Shown piece by piece: positions 26,110 to 34,411 of a stretch of DNA of 64,000 bases (within the stretch, counting starts at the first letter, position 1; the number at the start of each line of letters is the position of its first letter). The notes below the pieces were generated by a model. The model did not search any database, was not told the origin of the DNA, and saw only the letters and a program-made list of their open reading frames with translations. The DNA is taken from assembly GCA_018829445.1 (NCBI GenBank), contig JAHJTV010000073.1, positions 269,414 through 333,413 on the forward strand. Direction: 5' to 3'. The DNA is from a bacterium. Lineage in GTDB: Bacteria; SAR324; XYD2-FULL-50-16. Made by a program: the position numbers and the translations under genes.

Positions 26110-26836
26110 TGACGAGATACTGAATTAATATAGCAGCTGCAGCACTAACGTTCAATGACTCTGTTTGAAAATTACCGGGGATGTGCACTAATTGATCACA
26201 CCGCTTTTGAGTTAATTTTCTCAACCCCTGCCCCTCGTTTCCCATTACCAAAACCATGTGATCAGTAAGAGGGATTTGATTAAACTCGATTGAATCCCTG
26301 TCCAGAGTTGAGCCGATAACGAAAAATCCATTTCTCTTAAGCCATTGTATCGCTTCTGACAGATTGGCTACTTCGATAATGGGAAAGTATTCCAGTGCAC
26401 CCGCCGATGCTTTCGAAACAGCTGCAGAGAGCGGCGCCGAATGCGTTTTCAGTGTAATCAGTCCGCCTGCACCCAAAAAAGCTGCTGATCTGATAATGGC
26501 GCCAACGTTCTGCGGATCTTCCACCTGATCAAGTGCAATCAGAAGCACTTTTTCGTTACTTTGCATCTGCTCAACAAACTCCTCCAGAGACAGGAGATTA
26601 AGCTCGCTACAGACCAGAACCACCCCCTGGTGGAGTTTGGTTTTGGAAACATCCGCAATACCCTGGGCGCTGATCTCTTTGATACGAATCCCCCGTTTTG
26701 ATGCCAGGGAGATGAGCTCTTTAATTCTGGGGGAGCGGGTTTCAGCCTTGATCAGCAACTCATGGCACTGCCTGTTTCGGTTTAGCAAACATTGCTGAAC
26801 GGGTGCAATGCCATATAAAATCGTTTGGGTTGTCAT
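26099..26836 (-). CDS. rlmB: TrmH/SpoU-family 23S rRNA 2'-O-methyltransferase (RlmB-like)
   Basis: A 245-residue SPOUT methyltransferase that adds a 2'-O-methyl group to a 23S rRNA guanosine (G2251 in E. coli RlmB). An N-terminal substrate-binding domain (LYGIAPVQQCLLNRNRQC onward) is followed by the knotted SPOUT domain. Its motifs are LIALDQVEDPQNVGAIIRSA, ASAGALEYFPII, MVLVMGNEGQGL and IPGNFQTESLNVSAAAAILI. The frame extends 48 codons further into cysS. The ATG at 26836, four bases after the cysS stop (TAACCCCATG), gives the usual family length and is preferred. It is tightly linked to cysS, a common arrangement. Confidence 0.9.
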   Translation of the reverse strand: MTTQTILYGIAPVQQCLLNRNRQCHELLIKAETRSPRIKELISLASKRGIRIKEISAQGIADVSKTKLHQGVVLVCSELNLLSLEEFVEQMQSNEKVLLIALDQVEDPQNVGAIIRSAAFLGAGGLITLKTHSAPLSAAVSKASAGALEYFPIIEVANLSEAIQWLKRNGFFVIGSTLDRDSIEFNQIPLTDHMVLVMGNEGQGLRKLTQKRCDQLVHIPGNFQTESLNVSAAAAILIQYLVNAE

Positions 26837-26840
26837 GGGG

Positions 26841-28268
26841 TTATTTTCGTCTCCAGACTGTCGTTTCATCACGATCCTCAAGGTGAATGGAGGCTGCCTG
26901 CAACTGATCCCGGATTTGATCTGCCAACTCCCAGTTTTTATCCGCCCTGGCTTGTCGCCTCTCCTTAAGCAGGGTTTCAATCTCTTCGTCGCTCAACTTT
27001 TTTGTTGAACCGTTGATTTTTATTCTTGGGGTTTTAAACCATTGAACGGCCGGTATCCTTAAAATCCCCAGCATTTCACCAAGTTTGAGCAAGGTATAAT
27101 ATACGTTCGTTGCATCCGAACTTACCGGTTCCAAGGTATTCAACCTTTTGGTGAGATCAAACAAAACAGCGATTGCCTGAGGTGAGTTCAGATCGTCGGC
27201 CATCGCTTCCAGAAACTGGTCATAATCGGCTTGTAGTACCTTTCCATGTTCCCGGGCGATCCTCTCCTGTTCTTCTGTAACATTTGAAGCGTAACGTTCC
27301 AAGGCGCCATAGATTCTATCAAGGCCTTCAGCGCTCTTCAACAGGGCTGTGTGGCTGAAATCAATGGATTGCCGGTACTGAGTAGACAAGGTGAAAAACC
27401 GGATCAATTCCGGTTCATATTGTTTAACCAGATCTCTGATGGTGGCAAAGTTTCCCAGGGATTTAGACATCTTCTGCTTTTCAATCTTAATCATTCCGTT
27501 GTGCAACCAGTAGTTTGCGTAGGGTTTTCCATTGGCGCATTCCGACTGGGCAATTTCATTTTCGTGGTGAGGAAAAATCAGATCGCTGCCTCCGGCGTGG
27601 ATATCAAATGATTCTCCCAGATGATGTTTGCTCATTGCAGAACATTCAATATGCCAGCCGGGTCTTCCCGGTCCCCAGGGACTATCCCAACTCGGTTCAT
27701 TCGGCTTTTGGGCTTTCCACAAAGCAAAATCCAGGGCATCTTCCTTATTTTCATCCACTTCAACACGTATTCCCGACTGCAAATCATCAATGTTTTTTCC
27801 ACTCAATTTCCCGTATTTTTCAAATTTCCGCACACGGAAAAAAACCGAGCCCTTCACCTCATACGCAAACCCTTTCTCAACTAACTCCCGGGTTATGGAA
27901 ATAATCTGGGGAATGTAATCTGTTGCTTTGGGCGCAAGGTCCGGGGGATTGACGCCCAAGCTTAACATGTCTTCATCATGGGATTGAATATTTTCCTTTG
28001 CCAATTCACTGATAGAAATTTTCCGTTCGTTTGACCGGTTGATCATCTTGTCATCGATGTCGGTGTAGTTTTTTACATAAGTAACTTCGTAGCCGGCTGC
28101 CTCAAACACATTACGCATTACATCAAAGTTGATTGCCCCCCTGGCATGCCCCAAGTGACAATGATCATAGACGGTGACGCCGCAGGTGTAGATTTTCACT
28201 TTTCCGGGGGTGATAGGAGTAAAGATCTCTTTTTTATTTGTCAGTGTGTTATAAAGCTTTATTTCCAT
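26841..28268 (-). CDS. cysS: Cysteinyl-tRNA synthetase
   Basis: A 475-residue class I aminoacyl-tRNA synthetase that charges tRNA-Cys. The HIGH-type motif is in TCGVTVYDHCHLGHARG, whose first Cys is a zinc ligand. The zinc and substrate block GRPGWHIECSAMSKHHLG and the exclusion-zone block DIHAGGSDLIFPHHENEIAQ are present. KMSKS is at 266-270. The C-terminal anticodon-binding region ends EDRDETTVWRRK. Length matches the bacterial family. The start is preceded by the hairpin-rich region 28311-28456. rlmB follows four bases downstream. Confidence 0.97.
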   Translation of the reverse strand: MEIKLYNTLTNKKEIFTPITPGKVKIYTCGVTVYDHCHLGHARGAINFDVMRNVFEAAGYEVTYVKNYTDIDDKMINRSNERKISISELAKENIQSHDEDMLSLGVNPPDLAPKATDYIPQIISITRELVEKGFAYEVKGSVFFRVRKFEKYGKLSGKNIDDLQSGIRVEVDENKEDALDFALWKAQKPNEPSWDSPWGPGRPGWHIECSAMSKHHLGESFDIHAGGSDLIFPHHENEIAQSECANGKPYANYWLHNGMIKIEKQKMSKSLGNFATIRDLVKQYEPELIRFFTLSTQYRQSIDFSHTALLKSAEGLDRIYGALERYASNVTEEQERIAREHGKVLQADYDQFLEAMADDLNSPQAIAVLFDLTKRLNTLEPVSSDATNVYYTLLKLGEMLGILRIPAVQWFKTPRIKINGSTKKLSDEEIETLLKERRQARADKNWELADQIRDQLQAASIHLEDRDETTVWRRK

Positions 28269-28310
28269 GACTGATTTGATTGAAGATTAATACTTGCAAT
28301 TCCAGGTTAA

Positions 28311-28456
28311 TGGTGGATCCGGCGCTTTGTTTGAAGCTGCATATTATGCTTCTTTTGATCCGCCTACCTTTTTTATATTCTAATGTTATTGTTTTACACG
28401 CTTCATTTTTTTGCTAAGGGTGGATCCGTCGCCAGCTCCTTGATCCACCGTACCTT
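28311..28456. repeat. Two related hairpin units (paired GGTGGATC/GATCCACC elements)
   Basis: Unit one pairs GGTGGATC (28312-28319) with GATCCGCC (28357-28364), encloses an inner GAAGC/GCTTC hairpin (28333-28352) and is followed by TACC and six or more T. Unit two pairs GGTGGATC (28419-28426) perfectly with GATCCACC (28442-28449) and is followed by GTACC and five T. On the plus strand both look like terminators, yet no plus-strand gene ends here. On the minus strand they lie between queF and cysS. A mobile or dispersed structured repeat is the best guess. Confidence 0.65.
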
Positions 28457-28533
28457 TTTATGGTCTGCAATTACACTATTGATATCCATGATATCCACAC
28501 TCTGCAGAAACCAACTATCCCGGGCAACAATAA

Positions 28534-28920
28534 TTAAAGGTTGCCTTCGATGCAGGTTGTGTGAAATCCGCCCCTGGGATTATAGACAGTGGTAATTCGA
28601 ATCCTGTTTGTCGCGAGCAGTTTTTTTAAATCATCATAAATGCGTTTGGTGATGCCTTCCTGGTAAAGACCGACCGTACGGAAGCTGATCATATAATACT
28701 TCAGGGATTTTAATTCAACGCATTTCCCCCCCTCCGGGTAATACTCAATTTTCAGTCTGGCATAATCCGGCAGTCCGCTAAATGGACACACCGCGGACAA
28801 TTCATCCGTTTCCGTTATGATCAGTTGATTTGGGCTGTCAAACTCAAAGGTTTCCAGGAAATCCGGTTTGATTTTTTCAGGTCCGTCAAAGGGAAAGACC
28901 ATTCCTTCAGGTGTTGCCAA
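28534..28920 (-). CDS. queF: NADPH-dependent 7-cyano-7-deazaguanine reductase QueF
   Basis: A 128-residue short-form QueF (tunnel fold) that reduces preQ0 to preQ1 in queuosine biosynthesis. The active-site block is AVCPFSGLPDYARLKI with catalytic C45 and D52. The QueF signature is VELKSLKYYMISFR with GLYQEGITKRI, and the C-terminus has NPRGGFHTTC. The start is TTG, two bases after the queC stop, with GGAG in the last queC codons serving as the ribosome-binding site. This implies coupling to queC. The two adjacent genes form a queuosine operon; queD and queE are not in view. Confidence 0.94.
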   Translation of the reverse strand: MATPEGMVFPFDGPEKIKPDFLETFEFDSPNQLIITETDELSAVCPFSGLPDYARLKIEYYPEGGKCVELKSLKYYMISFRTVGLYQEGITKRIYDDLKKLLATNRIRITTVYNPRGGFHTTCIEGNL

Positions 28921-28922
28921 GT

Positions 28923-29591
28923 TTAGTCTCCTGTCTTGGTGATAAATTCGTAGTAGCCTTTAGATCTGAGTAAACAGGCAGGGCAGTTACCACAGCCTCT
29001 TCCCCAAGGATTCATTAATGACACGGCATTATAGCAGGTAAAAGATTCCTTTATAACCAGATCCAAAACACCCTCTGTTTTTGCCAGTTCAAAGGTCTCA
29101 GCCTTTGTCAGATACATCAAGGGTGTTTCTATTCTGATGGACTGATTCGACCCCAGGTTCAGCGAGGTTTCCATAATGGTTATAAAATCCTGCCTGCAAT
29201 CCGGATAGCCGCTATAGTCTGTCTGACAGACACCGGTTATTATAGACTCCGCCTTATAGGTCTGAGCCAGCGAATGGGTCAACAGGATAAACAGGGCGTT
29301 TCGATTGGGAACAAAGGAAGCAGGCAGATCCTCATGGTCTTCATGGCTGCCGCTGACATCTCCCGTTCCGAAAAGAGCGGAGTTCACCATTTTTGAATAG
29401 AAGGAGATATCGATTACTTCCAATGGAATCTGCAGGCAGGCGGCAATTTTTCTTGCCTGCTCTATTTCGATCTTATGTTTCTGTCCATAAATATATGAAA
29501 CTGCCTTGACCTCTTCATACCGATTTTTTGCCCAACCCAGACAGGTTGTCGAGTCCTGTCCACCTGAAAATATTACGATTGCTCTGCTCAT
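28923..29591 (-). CDS. queC: 7-cyano-7-deazaguanine synthase QueC
   Basis: A 222-residue ATP-dependent enzyme converting 7-carboxy-7-deazaguanine to preQ0. The PP-loop ATP site is SGGQDSTT at 9-16. Further blocks are SYIYGQKHKIEIEQARKIA, FVPNRNALFILLTHSLAQ, GVCQTDYSGYPDCRQDFI and the zinc site CYNAVSLMNPWGRGCGNCPAC. Length is normal. It is the first gene of the queC-queF pair, separated from the upstream hydrolase gene by a clear terminator. Confidence 0.96.
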   Translation of the reverse strand: MSRAIVIFSGGQDSTTCLGWAKNRYEEVKAVSYIYGQKHKIEIEQARKIAACLQIPLEVIDISFYSKMVNSALFGTGDVSGSHEDHEDLPASFVPNRNALFILLTHSLAQTYKAESIITGVCQTDYSGYPDCRQDFITIMETSLNLGSNQSIRIETPLMYLTKAETFELAKTEGVLDLVIKESFTCYNAVSLMNPWGRGCGNCPACLLRSKGYYEFITKTGD

Positions 29592-29644
29592 TTTCGGTCT
29601 TTTCTCAAGGAATTGATTTTCAGGATATCAGACGGGCTCTCTGG

Positions 29645-29684
29645 AAAAACGGGGTTAAAACCCGCAGAATCCGTTATAAACGGA
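29645..29684 (-). terminator. Rho-independent terminator after the FAH-family hydrolase gene
   Basis: Reading on the minus strand just past the hydrolase stop, a first hairpin (TCCGTTTATAACGGA, 29670-29684) is followed by CGGGTTTTAACCCCG (29650-29664) and a run of five T (29645-29649). This insulates the hydrolase gene from queC. Confidence 0.75.
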
Positions 29685-29687
29685 CCT

Positions 29688-30350
29688 CTATTGTACCCTG
29701 GTCTTAAAGCTGTGTCTGCCATCCAATTCCAATTCCAGGTTGTCACCCGATTGCAGCCTGCTGACACCGGCAGGAGTCCCCGTTAATAACACGTCTCCAG
29801 GCATGTAACTGAAATAGCCGGAAGAGATGACAATCAGATCTATGATCTTATTGATCATCAATTTAGTACTTTCATTCTGGCGAGTCTCTCCATTAACGAT
29901 CAATTTCAGCTGGGTGTTCTGTGGATCAGCCAATTCGGATTTTTGGATGAAGGGTGATATTGGGCAGGAACCATCAAAAGCCTTGGCCTTCTCCCATGGG
30001 TACCCTTTTTCTTTCAGTTTCTGCTGGACATCCCTCAGGGTTAAATCCAATGCGATCCCAAAACCGGCGATTGCCTTATTGACCTCTTCCGCATTAGCCC
30101 GTGTCAACTGTTTATCAAAGAGAATGGCCAATTCCGTCTCGTGGTGACAATTATCGCTATAATCCGGTATGACAATAGGTTGATTCAAATTCTGAATAGC
30201 GGTTGCCGGTTTAATGAAAAAAATCGGTTCTGTGGGAACGGGATTGTCAAGTTCCTTTATGTGGTCATAATAATTTCGTGCGACACAGACTGCTTTTCCA
30301 ACCGGCAGATCGCAGGGGGTTCCATTCAGGAAGGTATGCTTGTATTTCAT
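29688..30350 (-). CDS. Fumarylacetoacetate-hydrolase-family protein (acylpyruvase-like)
   Basis: A 220-residue FAH-family hydrolase resembling YcgM/FAHD1 acylpyruvases and oxaloacetate decarboxylases. The N-terminus has the oxyanion-side block AVCVARNYYDHIKEL and IFFIKPATAI. The metal-binding site includes HHETELAILFDK. FGIALDLTLRDVQQKLKEKG and the final GDVLLTGTPAGVSRL are strong family blocks. It hydrolyses or decarboxylates a 2,4-diketo or acylpyruvate acid using a divalent metal. Context gives no pathway. It ends at a terminator, and no clear ribosome-binding site precedes it. Confidence 0.9.
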   Translation of the reverse strand: MKYKHTFLNGTPCDLPVGKAVCVARNYYDHIKELDNPVPTEPIFFIKPATAIQNLNQPIVIPDYSDNCHHETELAILFDKQLTRANAEEVNKAIAGFGIALDLTLRDVQQKLKEKGYPWEKAKAFDGSCPISPFIQKSELADPQNTQLKLIVNGETRQNESTKLMINKIIDLIVISSGYFSYMPGDVLLTGTPAGVSRLQSGDNLELELDGRHSFKTRVQ

Positions 30351-30602
30351 GATATAAACCCGGTAAGAGTCATGCCAAAAATATGAATAAAAAAAGGGTA
30401 ACTATGCAGACAACCAGAAATACAATCTGAATAGTATAAAAACTGCTAACTAAAAGGATAAGGGATTGTAACGAAGTTTTGACAGCAAGAAGTTCAGAAT
30501 AATTGACGTGCCTGAACAGGAGCACAATTTTTTATCATGGTATATAATAAAGATTGCGATATTGTCTTGCAAACCTGACAATCGGGAAATTTCCAATGAC
30601 TG

Positions 30603-31247
30603 TCATGGGCTTTCTGCCAATAATCCCAGGATAAAACGGGTCTGCAGGTCTATATACTCATCAATGGAATAACTCCTGGCAAAATGCCAGCGTCTGAATG
30701 TCCACATATGGCCCAATACCGTGATATTTTGGGCTACCATGTCGCAGGTCTTTTCCGACAATTTAGGAATGCCACCCTCATTCATTGCACGATTTAGTGC
30801 ATCAATAATAAGGTTGCTAATCCGGATGTCATTTTCCAGAACCTTATTCTGCCACTGCTGGGGAAGCGATTGGGTCACCTGGTACATTAGTAGTATTTGA
30901 TCATTCATACGGTCACACACCATGAAGTATTCCCGAATCACTTCTTTAAGCATCTCTCTGCCGCTGGTCGTCTTTGAAATGGCGCTGGTGACTCCCTGCT
31001 CCACATGATTATGAATCGAGAGACAGGCCAGGTAGAGAATATCCTCTTTGGAAGCAACATACTCATACATCGACCCGACCGATACTTTAGCGGCTTTGGC
31101 AATCTGACGAGTGGTGGTCTTGTGAAAACCGTTCTCGATGAATAAAGGCACTGCTGCATCAACAATCTGCATTCTGCGCTGCTCGACCAACTTCGGGTTT
31201 TTTACCTGGGTCGGCACATCATCAGTCCCTATGGGATTATTTTTCAT
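30603..31247 (-). CDS. TetR-family transcriptional regulator
   Basis: A 214-residue repressor-type regulator. The N-terminal helix-turn-helix is typical: QIVDAAVPLFIENGFHKTTT, RQIAKAAKVSVGSMYEYVAS, KEDILYLACL. The C-terminal ligand domain (EVIREYFMVCDRMNDQILLM onward) has no recognisable ligand class, though the tail resembles TetR proteins near fatty-acid genes. AGGAGC precedes the ATG. A palindromic candidate operator (31342-31355) lies about 95 bases upstream, which suggests autoregulation. Confidence 0.9.
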   Translation of the reverse strand: MKNNPIGTDDVPTQVKNPKLVEQRRMQIVDAAVPLFIENGFHKTTTRQIAKAAKVSVGSMYEYVASKEDILYLACLSIHNHVEQGVTSAISKTTSGREMLKEVIREYFMVCDRMNDQILLMYQVTQSLPQQWQNKVLENDIRISNLIIDALNRAMNEGGIPKLSEKTCDMVAQNITVLGHMWTFRRWHFARSYSIDEYIDLQTRFILGLLAESP

Positions 31248-31341
31248 TAAGCTCCTAATTAAACAGGTAGAATTGACGCCTTTCCTTTTGCTGGTACACC
31301 AGCCACCCTGTAAACGATACCAGGGTTATTACATAATGATA

Positions 31342-31355
31342 TGAGCGAGCGCTCA
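31342..31355. promoter_or_regulatory. Candidate TetR operator
   Basis: TGAGCG and CGCTCA half-sites separated by AG form a 14-base dyad in the leader of the TetR gene. TGAGCG-type half-sites are common in operators of this family. The rest of 31248-31562 holds no gene, only presumed promoter sequence. Confidence 0.55.
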
Positions 31356-31562
31356 ATCGTTTTAATCTCTTTCATTTTGTGAAGAATGTCAAGGTAGAGG
31401 GGGGAGCTAAACAGGTCAATTGGCCAACAGGCTCAATATCTGAATAAATTTGGTCTGCAGTTTTCGGGGTGGATCAAGCACAACGGAACCGCTAGTTTTA
31501 TATCCCGTTCCTGGTAAAATTGGGGATACTGCTGGGACGGATCGGCTGATTCGGAGATTCGA

Positions 31563-32273
31563 TCATTCTTGTGAATTGTTATCAGCGTTTATGAACTTGA
31601 TCAATTCTAATCCTTGATCGGCTTTAATCGGATCGCAAAACCGAGCCTGCACGATGAAATTCCCGAATCTTGATTGAACGGGTCTGCACCAGGACGATTC
31701 TGCCGAAATTGGGTGATAAAGGTTTTTGCTCAACTCCTCGGCTGGTTCTTTAAACAGCTGCAGGGTAATTTTGAGGTTGGGTTTTATGGTGCGGAAGGAG
31801 TAAAACATGCAGCTGGTTTCCGTTAGATCGAAACAGCGAACCTGCTCGGAGATATCATTTGTGACCAGACGAGCAACATATTTGGCACGTCTTAATTTTT
31901 CTTTTGCCAAGGCGAGAAAACGATCAGCAATTTCATCAGGCAGACCTAATTGGTTTGCAACATGGTGCAAAAATTCTACTTCACGAGTAGCCAGATTTTC
32001 GTCAACAACGGCCATTACAGTGAGATGTTTCACAATCTCAAGAGCTTCATTGGCAACCAGTTCCAAAGGCTCCAGTTCAGGCGTCTGATTGTTTTTAAGC
32101 ATATTCGAGATAGACTGGACCAGATCCTGTCTCTCTAAAAAACCGATCAGATTGTTGAGATATTCAAGCTCAGCTTTATCAATACGTCCATCAGCCAGAA
32201 TCATTCCCACAATGGCTTTTGCGAACCATTCTTTTGTTTCGGGAGACATCAGTTCGATCGTATTATCCTGCAT
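31563..32273 (-). CDS. TerB-like helical domain protein with unknown C-terminal domain
   Basis: A 236-residue cytoplasmic protein. Residues about 12-130 match the TerB-like helical fold, with two acidic repeats: MILADGRIDKAELEYLNNLI, then AVVDENLATREVEFLHHVAN. These are typical metal-binding-like TerB loops. Residues about 135-230 form a beta-rich domain (FYSFRTIKPNLKITLQLF; VQSRFGNFIVQARFCDPIKA) that recalls PilZ or related barrels, but the RxxxR and DxSxxG motifs of c-di-GMP-binding PilZ are absent. A GGAGG ribosome-binding site is present. TerB-like domains occur in stress and signalling proteins. No function is assigned. Confidence 0.7.
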   Translation of the reverse strand: MQDNTIELMSPETKEWFAKAIVGMILADGRIDKAELEYLNNLIGFLERQDLVQSISNMLKNNQTPELEPLELVANEALEIVKHLTVMAVVDENLATREVEFLHHVANQLGLPDEIADRFLALAKEKLRRAKYVARLVTNDISEQVRCFDLTETSCMFYSFRTIKPNLKITLQLFKEPAEELSKNLYHPISAESSWCRPVQSRFGNFIVQARFCDPIKADQGLELIKFINADNNSQE

Positions 32274-32533
32274 AGTTGATCCTCCATTTTTTTACGTAAT
32301 AGATCTAGCCAAAAGTCTGTCATAATCACTGGAAAATTCAATAAGTTTTACATCTAAACACCATAGCTTAGTATTTAAATACTTGAAATAAAAGTTATTG
32401 TTGAGCATATATTTGAAGAGCAATCGTTTAAAAACATGATTTTTGTATCAAAAATCCTCTAAAGTAAGCGCTTATGGGGAGAATCACCCATATCCAGGCA
32501 GTGCAGATAAAGGTGATTGTTTGGTGAAGATGA

Positions 32534-32743
32534 TTAATCCAGGTATTTGAAGGATACTTTCAGTTTTGTTCGGAACATCAATGCTTTTCCGGATTCAACT
32601 TTAATATCTTGCTGAATAACTTCGGCAATTCGCAAGTCCTTCAGGGTTTTTGACGCTCTTTCAATGGCTACTTTTGCAGCATCATCCCATGAAACCTCGC
32701 TTGCACCGACAAGTTCAATCACTTTGTAAACGCTGTCTGCCAT
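32534..32743 (-). CDS. Dodecin flavin-binding protein
   Basis: A 69-residue dodecin. The family pattern is complete: VYKVIELVGASEVSWDDAAK, AIERASKTLKDLRIAEVIQQ and the closing LMFRTKLKVSFKYLD. Dodecins form hollow dodecamers that store and protect flavins (riboflavin/FMN) or CoA in the cytoplasm. GAGGAG precedes the ATG. It is monocistronic. Confidence 0.95.
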   Translation of the reverse strand: MADSVYKVIELVGASEVSWDDAAKVAIERASKTLKDLRIAEVIQQDIKVESGKALMFRTKLKVSFKYLD

Positions 32744-33073
32744 GATTTTCTCCTCATTGTTAATACATTGTTTAACAATATTGCAGTTAGATCTTTTTTA
32801 CTGCTTTGATGGATTAGAAATAGAAATCGCTTCATGGTAACATAACCTTATGTTCTTTCAAATAAAAAAGTACAGGAACGAAAAATCATCTGAAAAATGA
32901 TGGCTGGCAACGGATTTTAGGTGTGTTTGACCGCATGATTCATGATAATTCAGGCTGTTATTCCCATTAACCGGATAAAAATTTTTTATCTTTTCCGGTT
33001 TCAATGACGAGACAAACCCGGTTAAAAGATCTATAATATCCATTTTTAATAGCGTTCTTAGTGCCTGATCTTA
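32744..33073. other. Divergent intergenic region, no gene seen
   Basis: This AT-rich 330-base stretch lies between divergent dodecin and ankyrin-repeat genes. It should carry both promoters. No repeat, hairpin with T-run or credible small gene was found. Confidence 0.5.
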
Positions 33074-34252
33074 ATGGATGAAAACCGGTATTCAACTTCT
33101 GGATTAAGTATGTTTTTTTCTTCTAAAGTATCCAATAACGCTCTCTCCGGTGCAGTGAGTGAAAAAAGGAAAGGATTTTTGGCCTATAAAAGTGCATTAT
33201 GTAATGTAATCTGTCTGTTAGGACTGCTTATCGGCTGTTCCTCACCGAATGTAAAACTGGTCAGCACTGAGTTGTCTGACGCCTACTATGATCCTGATGC
33301 CTATTTCCTTGAATCGGTACGCTATAACAAAATAATTACCGCAATAAAATTTATCGAGGAAGGGTACGTTGATGTTAATATCAAGGATTCATATAAGTGG
33401 ACAGCATTGATGTATGCAGCGCGGAACGGATATATCGGGTTGGCGGAATACTTGATTTCCAAGGGAGCAGAGATTAATGCCACCGACAGCTATGGTGCCA
33501 ACGCATTAAGTATTGCTCTGGAAAATGGTCAAGTGGAATTTGCCGGATTAATTCTGGAGCACAACCCTGATCTCACCATTACCGATGTGAATGGCTACAC
33601 GTCCTTAATGAAAGCCGTTTACTGGCAGTATACGGATCTCGTTCCCATCATCATTGCTCAGGGTGCTACCATTGAACAACGGAATTATGAAGGAACCACG
33701 GCGCTTTTAATAGCAGCCAACAACAATAGTCTTGAGCTGATAACCCTGTTATTGGATAACGGGGCCAATCCCAACCAGGTTGACCGAGTAGGCCGATCGG
33801 CTTTGCACTATGCAGCAGAGAATCAAAACGTAAAAATCACCAGCCAATTGTTGAAATCCGGTGCAGATCCAAATCTAAGAGACAGGCAGGGGCAGACACC
33901 TTTAATGATTTCTGTTTACTGGGGAAACCGGGAAATCATTGCTCTTCATATCGACGGAGGTGCGAATCTGAACAATAAGGACTTAAACGGATTAACGGCC
34001 TTAATGATTACTATCCAATATAATTATGAGAATATCAGTCAGGAATTGATTGCAAAAGGAGCTGACATGAATATTCAGGACGATTTCGGTCAAACCGCTT
34101 TGATGATGGCGCTTGATAATAAACTTCATGCCATCGCAAAATTCCTGATCAAAATGGGAGCGAACGTTACGGTCAAAGACGAAAAAGGTAAAACTGCATT
34201 GGATAGAGCCAAGGAGAGGGGGTACTCCGATTTGGTGAATTTGATGCAGTAA
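33074..34252 (+). CDS. Ankyrin-repeat lipoprotein
   Basis: A protein of up to 392 residues dominated by about eight ankyrin repeats from residue 80 to the end. Examples are WTALMYAARNGYIGLAEYLI, SALHYAAENQNVKITSQLLK and QTALMMALDNKLHAIAKFLI. A lipobox, LLGLLIGCSS, lies near residue 55, indicating lipidation and export. The 40 residues before it are too long for a normal signal peptide. A TTG about 36 codons in (start MAYKSALCNVICLL), preceded by AAAGGA, may be the real start. Ankyrin repeats bind proteins; as an envelope lipoprotein it is likely periplasmic and possibly immunity- or scaffold-like. The next gene is another lipoprotein. Confidence 0.82.
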   Translation: MDENRYSTSGLSMFFSSKVSNNALSGAVSEKRKGFLAYKSALCNVICLLGLLIGCSSPNVKLVSTELSDAYYDPDAYFLESVRYNKIITAIKFIEEGYVDVNIKDSYKWTALMYAARNGYIGLAEYLISKGAEINATDSYGANALSIALENGQVEFAGLILEHNPDLTITDVNGYTSLMKAVYWQYTDLVPIIIAQGATIEQRNYEGTTALLIAANNNSLELITLLLDNGANPNQVDRVGRSALHYAAENQNVKITSQLLKSGADPNLRDRQGQTPLMISVYWGNREIIALHIDGGANLNNKDLNGLTALMITIQYNYENISQELIAKGADMNIQDDFGQTALMMALDNKLHAIAKFLIKMGANVTVKDEKGKTALDRAKERGYSDLVNLMQ

Positions 34253-34411
34253 TCAGGCTGAGTTACAACTAACATAAACAGAGTTTTACTTTGTCATCCC
34301 GGCCTTGAAACTGGAATAATGTGATAATCAGTTCAGATTTCAATAAAATTCATCTGTTTTTTGGATTGTTTTCTGTTTTAATACCAACCATAACTTGAAT
34401 CAGCGGATAAT

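Noticed and set aside
29592..29687. preQ1 riboswitch upstream of queC
   Set aside because: The leader contains the hydrolase gene's terminator hairpins, but the preQ1-I loop and A-rich tail consensus could not be matched.
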